Shown here piece by piece: positions 52,551-61,515 of a stretch of 64,000 nucleotides of DNA. Numbering within the stretch: the stretch's first letter is position 1; the number at the start of each line of letters is the position of its first letter. A model generated the notes under the pieces. It worked only from the letters and a program-made list of their open reading frames with translations. It made no database searches and was not told where the DNA came from. Origin of the DNA: Sphingomonas aquatilis (GTDB taxonomy: Bacteria; Pseudomonadota; Alphaproteobacteria; Sphingomonadales; Sphingomonadaceae); assembly GCF_014196115.1 (NCBI RefSeq), contig NZ_JACIDB010000007.1, forward strand, positions 89,663 through 153,662. Direction: 5' to 3'. The position numbers were made by a program, and so were the translations under genes.

Positions 52551-54209
52551 ATGGACATCGATCATATGCCGCGCGTCCGCCTTTGCGGCACCATGGGGCG
52601 GGCGCTGCTCGCCGCCGGGCTATCAGCCAGCATCGGCGCACCCGCCGCTGGCCAGACCGCGCCACGACCGATCGGCAACGCCGTCGTCGACCTGAGCCCG
52701 CCGCTGCCCCGCCCCAGCGGTCCATCCTGCACCGTCACCCTGTTCGACCGGCGCGAGTTCCAGGGCGACGAACCCTTGCCACTGGCCTACCGCCCGCCCG
52801 CCGACTGTCCCGGCCCGTGGCGCAAGGTGGTGCTGGAGGCGGACTTCGACGTCACCACGGGTACGCAATTCGATCGCTCCGCCGACCTGACGCTGGGCGG
52901 TGCCACCCTCTTCCTCGGCACGACGATGGAGCCCGGCGAGACCTATGCCCCGCATTGGCAGGTCGCCCGCGACGTGACCGATTATGCCGCGCTGCTTCGC
53001 ACGCCGACCGAAGGCCGGGCGATCCTGGTCAACTATCTCGACAAGGATCATGACGCGCATGTCCATTGGGGCGCCCGTCTGGTCTTCTACGCCGGGGAAG
53101 CGCCCCGGCCGGACGGCGTAGTCCTGCCGGTGACAGCGGGACTGTCGCGGCTCGACACGCAAAAGCCGATGGTGTCACGCACGATCCGTTTCCCGCGCAA
53201 CCTGACGAGCCTGGCCATCGACCTGTTCGCCATCGGGCAGGAACGCGAGGAATTCTGGTACGATTGTGCGCCCGGCAATCTCGCCCAGCGCAACATCTTC
53301 GGGCCGCCGCCCTGCGACGCACCGTATCGCGAGGTGGAGGTACGGATCGACGGACGGCTGGCGGGCGTCCGCTCCGTCCAGCCCGACATCTTCACCGGCG
53401 GCATCAATCCCGGCCTGTGGCGACGCGTGCCCGCCCTGCGCGCGCTGAACCTGCCGCCCGCCCGGGTCGACCTCACGCCGTTCGCCGCGCTGCTCAACGA
53501 CGGCCAGCCGCATGTGATCGCACTTGCGATGCCGACCGCCGGCACGTTCTTCCGCGTGTCGGGCACGCTGATCGGGACGGTCGATCCCACCCGTCCGGTG
53601 GTGACCGGAGCGCTGACCGCCAACACGCTCGCCCCCGCGCGCATCGTCACACGACAGCTTCGCGCGCCACGAGGGCCGGGCGCGATCGGCACGGTGGAGA
53701 CGGTCGCCACGCGCGCCGACCGTGTCGAGGGCTATGTCGACACCCCTCACGGTCGCGTGGTCACCCGCGTCGCCTATGACCTCAACCAGCGGCTGACCAA
53801 CACCCGCGACACCGGCGTGTCGAGCAAGCGCTATGTGGCGCGCCAGACGATGACCGTCACGACGCGCGGCGCGACGCCATCGCGGCGCCGCATCGCCGAA
53901 CGCGACACGCTGGCCATCGACATCGGCGTACAGCCACCGCTCTATGGGGTGAAAAACGGCACGCAGATCGCGCAGGCCAGCGAGCGCACGATCAGCGGCG
54001 ATGGCCCCGACAACGGCCGCACGGCACAGACGCTGACGACCTTCGCCCCCAGCTTCTCGCTGTTCACCGCGCCGCAGCCCACGCCGAACCGGGTGACCGT
54101 GACCGCACACGACACGGGTGCGGGCGGACGTCGCTACGACAGAACGGCCGTGGTGACCGACGACACCGTCGTGTACACGTCCGACACCACGGCGCCCCCT
54201 GCCCAATAA
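52551..54209 (+). CDS. Peptide-N4-(N-acetyl-beta-glucosaminyl)asparagine amidase A (PNGase A) family protein
   Basis: A 552-aa secreted protein; the signal peptide runs to about residue 35 (MGRALLAAGLSASIGAPAAG). The mature N-terminal half follows the PNGase A pattern closely: CTVTLFDRREFQGDEPLPLA, YRPPADCPGPWRKVVLEADF, TGTQFDRSADLTLGGATLFL, GTTMEPGETYAPHWQVARDV TDYAALL. PNGase A enzymes, best known from plants and fungi, release N-glycans, including those with core alpha-1,3-fucose, from glycopeptides. The C-terminal half (about 370-552) is repetitive beta sequence rich in Thr, as in long family members. It sits 84 bp after the M16 protease. ATG at 52551; a second possible ATG is 15 bp later. 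Activity is inferred. Confidence 0.82.
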   Translation: MDIDHMPRVRLCGTMGRALLAAGLSASIGAPAAGQTAPRPIGNAVVDLSPPLPRPSGPSCTVTLFDRREFQGDEPLPLAYRPPADCPGPWRKVVLEADFDVTTGTQFDRSADLTLGGATLFLGTTMEPGETYAPHWQVARDVTDYAALLRTPTEGRAILVNYLDKDHDAHVHWGARLVFYAGEAPRPDGVVLPVTAGLSRLDTQKPMVSRTIRFPRNLTSLAIDLFAIGQEREEFWYDCAPGNLAQRNIFGPPPCDAPYREVEVRIDGRLAGVRSVQPDIFTGGINPGLWRRVPALRALNLPPARVDLTPFAALLNDGQPHVIALAMPTAGTFFRVSGTLIGTVDPTRPVVTGALTANTLAPARIVTRQLRAPRGPGAIGTVETVATRADRVEGYVDTPHGRVVTRVAYDLNQRLTNTRDTGVSSKRYVARQTMTVTTRGATPSRRRIAERDTLAIDIGVQPPLYGVKNGTQIAQASERTISGDGPDNGRTAQTLTTFAPSFSLFTAPQPTPNRVTVTAHDTGAGGRRYDRTAVVTDDTVVYTSDTTAPPAQ

Positions 54210-54227
54210 AAGGCGCAGGGCTCCGCG

Positions 54228-55973
54228 TCAGCAGGCGGGCGGCGGCCCCTTCAGCGTCATTTGCGGCATCCGGCAATCGACCTCGCCCTTCAGCCGCGGC
54301 GTCGCGCCACTGATATCGACGGCATAGGGAAAGCGCGCGCCCTCCGTCGATCCGGGCTTCTGCCAGCCAAGCGATTCATACACGCCCGGCGTCGCCGTCA
54401 CCGCCAGATACAGGCGCGCATCCTTGGGGATGCGATAGGAGACGGTGGCGCTACCGGTCCCCTCGACCGCACCGAGCCGGGAATAGGATGCATCCGTCTC
54501 ACCCCGCACCGCCACCAGCGCGAAACGCCATGCCGAGTCCTTGGCGGTCGTGGCGCCGGTCAGGCGTACGGACACGGTGTCGCGATGGCCGGTCGGGGTC
54601 AGCGGAATGATGTCCGTGCCGAACTGGTGCAGCACTTGGTCGGACTGCGGCACGAAACGGCCCGGCCGGTCGCCCGGAACCAAGGCGGCAAAGCGCGTCC
54701 CGCCGAAGACGAACCGCGACTGCGCAACGGCGTCCAGCAGCGCGCGCTGGTTCATGAAGTCGAGCGTGACGAGCCGCGCGCCATACCATCCCATGTCGTC
54801 CGCGAAGGAGCGCAGGCCCTTCGGATAGGCGCCCGATGCCGTGCCGAGCCGCAGGATGGTCGGCACGAAATCCTCGGTAGACGCCCCCGCGGCGGTCCGC
54901 GCATTACGGGTCCACCCCGCCCAGACGAGCGGTCGCGTGCGCGGATCTTCGAACAGCAGGTTGAGGAACGGAAACGCACCGTAGCGCGCATCGGGCCACA
55001 AAGGCCCCACATATTGGCGGTTGCCGTAACTCCCGATCCACGTCGTCGAACCCGGCACGAGCAGGTTTCCGAGCCAGTTGCCGCCCGCTTCCCAGATCGC
55101 CCCCGCGCTCGGACTGTCGCGCAGGCCGCCCGAGTAGAATTGCAGGACATGGCCGAATTCATGCGCGAACGTCTTGGACCCATAATTGAGCATGCTCGCG
55201 GCGATCCAGATGGCGGGCGAGGCCACCGGCGTGCCCGACATCAGGTCGCCGTCCGCGACATGGGGGCGACCGGTGCCGGAGATGTAGACCGCGATGCGTC
55301 GGCGCTCGCCGGCCGGACGGTCGGCATAGGGCATCGGTGCGCCCGTCAGATCGCGGCTCAGATGCCACACCTGCTCCGCCCACGCCCCCGCGCGGGTCAG
55401 GACGGTGCGCCAGTCCTGCCCGGTGTCGCGTGCATAGGCATAGCTGTCGCCCTTGGTGTTCGTGCCGTACCAGAAGACGAAATGCTGAGTCTCGTACTTG
55501 GCGATCCTGCCCGCCTCAATGTCGCCGGGCTCCACCTGCCCGGGCTCCAGCACGGTCGCATAGCGGTTGGGATCGGGGGTGGAGGGATGCCGCGCGACTT
55601 CGGCGGCGATGACGGCCTGGTCGGCAGCCACGAACGAATCCGCCCGGAACGCGCGATAGCAGCCCTCCGCGGTCACCATCTCCACGATCCGGCGCGCCTC
55701 GCCGTCGTCGACGCCATAGGCCTGCACCATGCGCGCGCGGAACGGCGCACCGATCGCCAGCCCCTCGCGCTTGCTGCCGTCATCGTCGATCGTCGCGGGC
55801 TGGCGGACAGGCCGGATCGGCGTCCAGCGTCGCATCGGATAACGCCCCCATGGCGCCAGCGTCGTGTGGCTCCGACACCCGGACGACGCCGCAGCGAAGG
55901 CGGGCCCGGCGTACACCGACGCCGTGCAGACCAGCACCGACACCAGCGCCACCCATCGCACTCCCCGCGCCAT
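54228..55973 (-). CDS. Secreted HEXXH metallopeptidase-like protein (DUF6055 type)
   Basis: A 581-aa exported protein with a signal peptide (MARGVRWVALVSVLVCTASV YAGPAFA). A domain with YETQHFVFWYGTNTKG leads to the zinc motif H271-E-F-G-H275 in KTFAHEFGHVLQFYSGG, and Glu295 in AIWEAGGNW lies 20 residues further, the spacing of a third ligand in gluzincins. The C-terminal part is beta-rich and ends with two Cys. The pattern is that of DUF6055 proteins, presumed peptidases. Two starts are possible; 55973 has GGGGAG at 8 bp, while 55979 leaves only 2 bp. It is convergent with the PNGase A-like gene and divergent from the AraC gene. Confidence 0.75.
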   Translation of the reverse strand: MARGVRWVALVSVLVCTASVYAGPAFAAASSGCRSHTTLAPWGRYPMRRWTPIRPVRQPATIDDDGSKREGLAIGAPFRARMVQAYGVDDGEARRIVEMVTAEGCYRAFRADSFVAADQAVIAAEVARHPSTPDPNRYATVLEPGQVEPGDIEAGRIAKYETQHFVFWYGTNTKGDSYAYARDTGQDWRTVLTRAGAWAEQVWHLSRDLTGAPMPYADRPAGERRRIAVYISGTGRPHVADGDLMSGTPVASPAIWIAASMLNYGSKTFAHEFGHVLQFYSGGLRDSPSAGAIWEAGGNWLGNLLVPGSTTWIGSYGNRQYVGPLWPDARYGAFPFLNLLFEDPRTRPLVWAGWTRNARTAAGASTEDFVPTILRLGTASGAYPKGLRSFADDMGWYGARLVTLDFMNQRALLDAVAQSRFVFGGTRFAALVPGDRPGRFVPQSDQVLHQFGTDIIPLTPTGHRDTVSVRLTGATTAKDSAWRFALVAVRGETDASYSRLGAVEGTGSATVSYRIPKDARLYLAVTATPGVYESLGWQKPGSTEGARFPYAVDISGATPRLKGEVDCRMPQMTLKGPPPAC

Positions 55974-56233
55974 GCGCATTACTCCCCAACCCCGCGACCT
56001 CTCGTCCTGGGATACGACAAGGCACGATCGAAAAGCCGTAACGCCGCCACAAGATCGCGCCGCGCCCTGCATCGCGGTGCAATGGGTAATCGACAGTCCC
56101 GCCCGACCACCGCTTGCAGCTTGGCAAGCCGGGATCGCCGCAATAGGCCGGCGCGGAAGACCCTGCCTCCCACCTTTCACCCGACCGACAGCGTGCCGTC
56201 GCACGCGATCGGCGCCACCGCAGAAAGACCCGC

Positions 56234-57304
56234 GTGCTGAGCATCGAAGCCTGGCTGCACGGCGGCATCGCCACGTTGCTCGCACTGGCGGTCGCGCTGT
56301 TCCTCAGCGAAGCGCCGACCCGCGCCGGTCGCTACGGCGCGGCCCTGGCATGCGCCGCGTTACTGACGGAAGCGGCCGCTTTGCCGTTCGTCCAGCTTAG
56401 GCCGGCGCTCGTCACACTGCTGCAACTCGCCGGATCGGCGAGTTTGCCGCTGTTCTGGCTGTTTGCCCGTTCGTGGTTCGAGGACGATTTCCGCCCGGGC
56501 GTTGCCGAACTGGCCATGGCGCTGGGGTATCTCGGCGTCAGCGCGGCCGTGATCGGCGGCGAGCGGGGGACGCATGCACCGCTCCATCCGCTCGATGGGA
56601 TTCTATATGTCGCGGGCATCGCGCTTACCGTCGATGCGCTGCGCCATGCCTGGCAGAACCGCGCGACCGATCTGGTGGAGGCGCGGCGGCGCGCGCGCGT
56701 GGCGTTCGTCGTCATCGTCACGATCGTCGTGCTCTGGACGATCGGCGCGGAGGTCGCTGGGCGCGCCTTCGGCCGCTTTGCCATGGCCGGTATCGCGAGC
56801 GCGATCGGCATGGTGACGGGGACGTTCGGTCTCGCGCTGCTGCTGTTCGGCCTGCGGCATCGGGACATGTTCGCATCCGCTGCGCCCGACAGCACGCTGC
56901 CCCTGGTGATCGCCACCGATCCGTCCCCGCCGCAGGAGCAGGACGAGCCGCTCGCCCGTGCGCTCGATAGGGCGATGATGCAGGACCGCCTGTACCGTGA
57001 GCCCGAGCTGACCATCGGCGCCATCGCCGCGCGGCTCGACGTGCCCGAATATCGCGTCCGCCGATTGGTGAATGGCCGTTTCGGGCATCGCAACATCAGC
57101 GACTATCTGAACGGATTGCGCGTGGCCGAGGTCTGCGCCGCGCTGGCCGATCCCGAACAGGCGGACGTCCCGATCCTGACCATTGCGATGGACGCAGGGT
57201 TCGGCAGCTTGGCGGTCTTCAACCGCAGCTTCAAGGCGCGGCTCGGCGAGACGCCCAGCGCCTACCGTCGCCGGCATCTGGAGACTCCGCCCCTGTCGGA
57301 CTGA
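56234..57304 (+). CDS. Membrane-anchored AraC family transcriptional regulator
   Basis: A 356-aa protein starting with GTG. The N-terminal 220 residues form about six or seven membrane helices (GGIATLLALAVALFLS, YGAALACAALLTEAAALPFV, VAFVVIVTIVVLWTIGAEV and others). The C-terminal AraC DNA-binding domain has two HTHs: ELTIGAIAARLDVPEYRVRR LVN and DVPILTIAMDAGFGSLAVFN RSFKARLGETPSAYRRR. Regulators of this design sense signals in or across the membrane. It lies directly before an RND pump operon and a 20-bp palindrome overlaps its stop, so it likely controls that pump. Confidence 0.9.
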   Translation: MLSIEAWLHGGIATLLALAVALFLSEAPTRAGRYGAALACAALLTEAAALPFVQLRPALVTLLQLAGSASLPLFWLFARSWFEDDFRPGVAELAMALGYLGVSAAVIGGERGTHAPLHPLDGILYVAGIALTVDALRHAWQNRATDLVEARRRARVAFVVIVTIVVLWTIGAEVAGRAFGRFAMAGIASAIGMVTGTFGLALLLFGLRHRDMFASAAPDSTLPLVIATDPSPPQEQDEPLARALDRAMMQDRLYREPELTIGAIAARLDVPEYRVRRLVNGRFGHRNISDYLNGLRVAEVCAALADPEQADVPILTIAMDAGFGSLAVFNRSFKARLGETPSAYRRRHLETPPLSD

Positions 57305-57322
57305 TCGATTTCGAAATCGATC
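57303..57322. promoter_or_regulatory. Perfect 20-bp palindrome upstream of the second RND operon
   Basis: GATCGATTTCGAAATCGATC is a perfect palindrome that overlaps the AraC stop and lies 77 bp before the adaptor gene. A further half-like copy, TCGAAATCGG, follows at 57325-57334, giving three similar TCGAAATCG half-sites. It is a strong candidate operator for this pump. Confidence 0.6.
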
Positions 57323-57399
57323 GGTCGAAATCGGAAATCCGGGAGGCGCGGCGCGCCTCGCGGGTCATGGCGCCCCCCATTCGCTTTCAAGGGGCCATC

Positions 57400-58470
57400 A
57401 TGCCGTTCGCTCGCCACCGCTACTTCGTCGCGCTTCTGTTACCCCTGTCCGCCTGTGCGTCGCCACCGTCGCAGCAGCCCGATCGCAATACGGCGATCGT
57501 CGATGTCGTGCCCGTCCATGCCGCAGGCGGCGCGCTGCGCCAGTTTAGCGGCGTCGTGCGCCCTTATCGCGAGACCATGCTTGCGTTCAAACGGCCCGGA
57601 AGGCTGCTGACGCTCACCGTTCAGGTCGGCGATACGGTGCGCGCCGGTCAGGTGCTGGGGCGCCTGGGCAAGGCCGACGCCGACGCCGGAGCGGCGCAGG
57701 CCGAGGCCGAGCTCGCCGCAGCCACCGCCGATGCGCGGACAGCGCAGGATGCAGCCGACCGGTCGCGCGGACTGGACGGCGTCGGCGCCTTGTCGAGTGC
57801 CGAGGTCCGCCAGCGGGCACTGGCCGCCCGGGCGGCGGCCGCGAAGGTCGCCGCTGCCGCGGCGGTCGTTCGGCGCAGCCGCGACATGCTGTCGGACGCG
57901 GTACTGGTCGCGCCGCAGGATGGGGTCATCACCGCGCGCATCGCCGAGCCGGGCAGCGTCGTCGAGGCGGGCGGGGCGGTGCTGAAACTCGCCAGCGGCG
58001 CGCCGGAGGCGGAGATTCACGCGCCGGCCGATCTGCGCCTGACGTCCGGGATGATGGCCGATGTCGGCATGCCGGGCGGCGCGGGCACGTTCACCGCCCG
58101 GCTGCGCCGCCTCGCGCCGGAGGGCGATCCGACATCGCATCTGCGCGATGCCCGCTTCGTCCTGAGCGGCACGGGATCGCCGCCGCCCTACAACAGCATC
58201 GTCACGCTTACCCTGCGCACGCCCACGCCGGACCAGCAGGTCCGCGTCCCCCTGTCCGCCATCGGCGACGCGGACAGGCGCCCCTATGTCTGGACGCTGC
58301 AGCCCGACAGCCACATCCGGCGTCAGCCGGTGCGGATCGCGGCATGGCTGGGGCGCGATGCGCTGGTCACGGGTCTTCGCGACGGCCAGTCGATCGTCGC
58401 TACCGCCGCCGACACGCTGGTCGACGGACAGAGCGTGGTCGATGCCGGTATCGAGCCGGGGTTCCACTAA
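57400..58470 (+). CDS. RND efflux periplasmic adaptor subunit
   Basis: A 356-aa membrane-fusion lipoprotein (MPFARHRYFVALLLPLSACA, lipobox LSAC). Typical parts are the first lipoyl half (FSGVVRPYRETMLAFKRPGR LLTLTVQVGDTVRAGQVLGR), an Ala-rich helical hairpin (about residues 90-150), the second lipoyl half (VLVAPQDGVITARIAEPGSV) and the beta-barrel. It starts an adaptor-permease-channel operon, 3 bp before the permease, downstream of the AraC regulator. The ATG at 57400 gives the lipoprotein signal. Confidence 0.92.
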   Translation: MPFARHRYFVALLLPLSACASPPSQQPDRNTAIVDVVPVHAAGGALRQFSGVVRPYRETMLAFKRPGRLLTLTVQVGDTVRAGQVLGRLGKADADAGAAQAEAELAAATADARTAQDAADRSRGLDGVGALSSAEVRQRALAARAAAAKVAAAAAVVRRSRDMLSDAVLVAPQDGVITARIAEPGSVVEAGGAVLKLASGAPEAEIHAPADLRLTSGMMADVGMPGGAGTFTARLRRLAPEGDPTSHLRDARFVLSGTGSPPPYNSIVTLTLRTPTPDQQVRVPLSAIGDADRRPYVWTLQPDSHIRRQPVRIAAWLGRDALVTGLRDGQSIVATAADTLVDGQSVVDAGIEPGFH

Positions 58471-58473
58471 GCC

Positions 58474-61400
58474 ATGGACGGGCTCAACCTCTCCCGCTGG
58501 GCGATCCGACACCCCGCCCTGGTGGGTTTCCTGATCGCGCTGCTCTTCGTAGCGGGCGCGGCGCAGTTCCTGGCGCTGGGGCGCAACGAAGATCCCGGCT
58601 TCACGCTGAAGGAAATGATCGTGTCCGCCCGCTGGGACGGCGCGAGCCCGGCGCAGATGCAGGCGCAGGTCGCCGATCCGGTCGAGCGCACGCTGCGCGG
58701 AATCGACTATCTCGACTATCTCCAGACCTATTGTCTCGACGGAGCCTGCGTCATCACCGTCGAGCTGAAGGATGCAGCCCCTCCGGGACAGATCAAGGAT
58801 GTCTGGCAACAGGTCCGGCGCAAGCTGAAGGACATCGAGCCCGCGTTGCCGGGTGGCGCGTCGCTGGCGGCGAGTGAGGACAATGCCGACGTCTATGGGT
58901 ACGTCTTTGCCCTGACCGGCGCGGACAATGCCCGGCTGGTACGGCTGGCGGAGCAGGCGCGCGATACGATGCTGCGCGTACCCGGAGCGGGCAAGGCCGA
59001 GATCATCGGCGAACTGCCGCAGCGGCTGTTCGTCGATGTCGACCCGCGGCGGCTGGCCGGCGTGGGCCTGTCGCCCGGTCGCTTGGCCCAGGCACTGGCG
59101 CAGCGTCAGGCGATCGCCCCGGCGGGCGGCGTACAGGGTGCGATGCAGACGCCCGTCCGGCTGGACGGCGAGGTGGACGATGTTCGCGATCTGGAAAGCG
59201 CGTCGATCCCGACGCCGTCCGGCGCGATGCGTTTGGGTGATATGGCGACGGTCGCGCGGGGCTTTGCCGAACCGCCCGAGGCGGTGGTGCGCCACGACGG
59301 TCAGTCGGCGGTCATCCTGGCGGTGTCGATGCGGCCGAGCGCGGACGGACTGGGCTTCGGCAAGGCAATCCGCGCGGCCGCCGAGCAGGTTCGGCGCACG
59401 CTGCCCGCCGGTGCGCGGCTGACGCAGGTCGAGGACCAGAGCGCCAATATCCGCGAGGCGGTGAACACCTTCCTCATCAAATTCTTCTGCGCGCTGACCG
59501 TCGTGCTGATCGTCGCCTTCGTCACGCTCGGCTGGCGGACGGGGATCGTCGTGGCGCTATCGGTGCCGCTGACGCTGGCGATCGTCGCTTTGCACATGGG
59601 GGTGGCGGGAATCGGGCTGGAGCGGATTTCGCTCGGCGCGCTGATCCTCTCGCTCGGCCTGCTGGTCGACGATGCGATCATCAGCGTCGAAGCGATGGTG
59701 GTCCAGATGGAGCAGGGCGTCGATCGGCATCAGGCCGCAGCCTATGCCTGGACGCACACCGCCTTTCCGATGCTGACCGGCACACTGATCACCGTCGTCG
59801 GGTTCCTGCCGGTTGGTCTCGCCCAGTCGACGACCAGTGAATATGCGGGCGGCATCTTTTGGGTGACGGGATCGGCGCTGCTGGTCAGCTGGATCGTCGC
59901 CGTGGTCTTCACCCCGTTCCTGGGCGTCAAGCTGTTGCCGGACATGGCGCGGGGGCATGGCCATGCCGCCGGGCCGTCCGGGCTATACCGGCGACTGCGC
60001 GCCGCGATCGAGTGGGCGGTGAACCGGTGTTGGCTGGTCGCAGGCATCACGATCGCGCTGCTGGCGGTCGGCCTGCTCGGCGCGACACTCGTGCGGCAGC
60101 AATTCTTTCCCTATTCCGACCGGCCCGAGGTGATGGTCGACCTCGCGATGCGGCCGGGCAGCTCGATCGAGGCGACCGCGGCGGCGACCCGGCGGCTGGA
60201 ACATCTGCTGCACGGCGACCCGCTTATCCGCAGCATGGACAGCTTCGTCGGTCGCGGGGCGCCGCGCTTCTATCTTCCCTATGGTCCGGCCTTGCCCAAT
60301 CCCGCGACCGCGACGGTGATGCTGGTGGCCCACGATCTGGCGGCGCGCGATGCGTTGATCGATAAGCTGGAGCGGATGCCGGGCATTCCGGGCGCCAGCC
60401 TGCATGTGCGTCGCCTGTCGCTGGGGCCGAGCCTGGGATCGCCGGTCCAATACCGGGTGACCGGCCCCGATCCCGCCCGCTTACGCGCGATCGCACAGCG
60501 GATCGCGGCGGTACTTCGCGCCATCCCATCGGCCACGGCAGTTCAGATCAACTGGGGCATCGCCGCACCGGTCGCGCGCTACCGGATCGATCCGGCGCGT
60601 GCGGCGGCGCTGGGGGTGGACCGGGCGCAGGTGGCGAGCGATCTTGCCGCCACCTTGTCGGGCGCGCCCGGCGGCGCGGTGCTGCGTGGGACGAAGCGGA
60701 TCGGCATCATGGTGCGCGGTCGGGCCGAGGATCGGCACGACCTGGGCGGTCTGATCGACATGCCCGTATCGACACCGCACGGCATGGTGCCGTTGAGCGA
60801 GGTCGCGACGCTGTCGCCGACCACCGAACAGCCGATCGTCTGGACGCGCAATGCCGCGCAGACCATCACGGTGCAGGCCGACATGATCGGCGACGTCCAG
60901 GCCGCCGAGATCGTCGATGCCGCCGCTGCGCGCATCGCCGGTATCCGCGCTGCGCTGCCGCCCGGATATGACATCGCGGAGGGCGGCGACGGCGAATTGT
61001 CCGCCGACGCCAACCGCGCGATCTATCGCCTGCTGCCGGTCACGATCGGGATCATGCTCGTGCTGCTAATGATCCAGTTGCAGAGCCTGCCGCGAACCCT
61101 GCTGGTGCTGGCGACCGCGCCGCTGGGGATCATCGGCGCGGTGGCGGCGCTGCTGCTGACGGGCGCGCCGTTCGGCTTCGTCGCGCTATTGGGGCTGATC
61201 GCGCTGGCCGGGATGATCATGCGCAACACCATCATCCTGGTCGATCAGGTGGAGACGCACCGGGCCGAGGGGATGACGGTGCGTACCGCGGTGATCGAGG
61301 CAACGATCGGCCGCGCCCGCCCGGTGGTACTGACCGCCCTGGCCGCCGTGCTCGCCTTCATCCCCCTGTGCTTCAACATCTTCTGGGGGCCGATGGCGAT

Positions 61401-61515
61401 CGTGATGATCGGCGGACTGATCGGCGCGACCATCCTGACTTTGGTCGCGCTGCCCGCCTTCTACCTTTTGCTCTTCGGCCGCGAGGATACTGCCAAGGAG
61501 ACCGCGCATGATTGA
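58474..61515 (+). CDS. RND efflux permease (AcrB/AcrD/AcrF-like)
   Basis: A 1013-aa inner-membrane transporter. The start NLSRWAIRHPALVGFLIALL is the first helix; [20 protein letters not shown] holds the TM4 Asp pair; and the TM10 position of the usual Lys is Arg (GMIMRNTIILVDQVE). This RN variant marks a different RND branch from the pump at 5393-8590. The large porter loops are present and length is normal. It overlaps the outer membrane channel gene by 8 bp. Drug or metal substrates cannot be told, but the HAE-like loops favour organic compounds. Confidence 0.93.
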   Translation: MDGLNLSRWAIRHPALVGFLIALLFVAGAAQFLALGRNEDPGFTLKEMIVSARWDGASPAQMQAQVADPVERTLRGIDYLDYLQTYCLDGACVITVELKDAAPPGQIKDVWQQVRRKLKDIEPALPGGASLAASEDNADVYGYVFALTGADNARLVRLAEQARDTMLRVPGAGKAEIIGELPQRLFVDVDPRRLAGVGLSPGRLAQALAQRQAIAPAGGVQGAMQTPVRLDGEVDDVRDLESASIPTPSGAMRLGDMATVARGFAEPPEAVVRHDGQSAVILAVSMRPSADGLGFGKAIRAAAEQVRRTLPAGARLTQVEDQSANIREAVNTFLIKFFCALTVVLIVAFVTLGWRTGIVVALSVPLTLAIVALHMGVAGIGLERISLGALILSLGLLVDDAIISVEAMVVQMEQGVDRHQAAAYAWTHTAFPMLTGTLITVVGFLPVGLAQSTTSEYAGGIFWVTGSALLVSWIVAVVFTPFLGVKLLPDMARGHGHAAGPSGLYRRLRAAIEWAVNRCWLVAGITIALLAVGLLGATLVRQQFFPYSDRPEVMVDLAMRPGSSIEATAAATRRLEHLLHGDPLIRSMDSFVGRGAPRFYLPYGPALPNPATATVMLVAHDLAARDALIDKLERMPGIPGASLHVRRLSLGPSLGSPVQYRVTGPDPARLRAIAQRIAAVLRAIPSATAVQINWGIAAPVARYRIDPARAAALGVDRAQVASDLAATLSGAPGGAVLRGTKRIGIMVRGRAEDRHDLGGLIDMPVSTPHGMVPLSEVATLSPTTEQPIVWTRNAAQTITVQADMIGDVQAAEIVDAAAARIAGIRAALPPGYDIAEGGDGELSADANRAIYRLLPVTIGIMLVLLMIQLQSLPRTLLVLATAPLGIIGAVAALLLTGAPFGFVALLGLIALAGMIMRNTIILVDQVETHRAEGMTVRTAVIEATIGRARPVVLTALAAVLAFIPLCFNIFWGPMAIVMIGGLIGATILTLVALPAFYLLLFGREDTAKETAHD

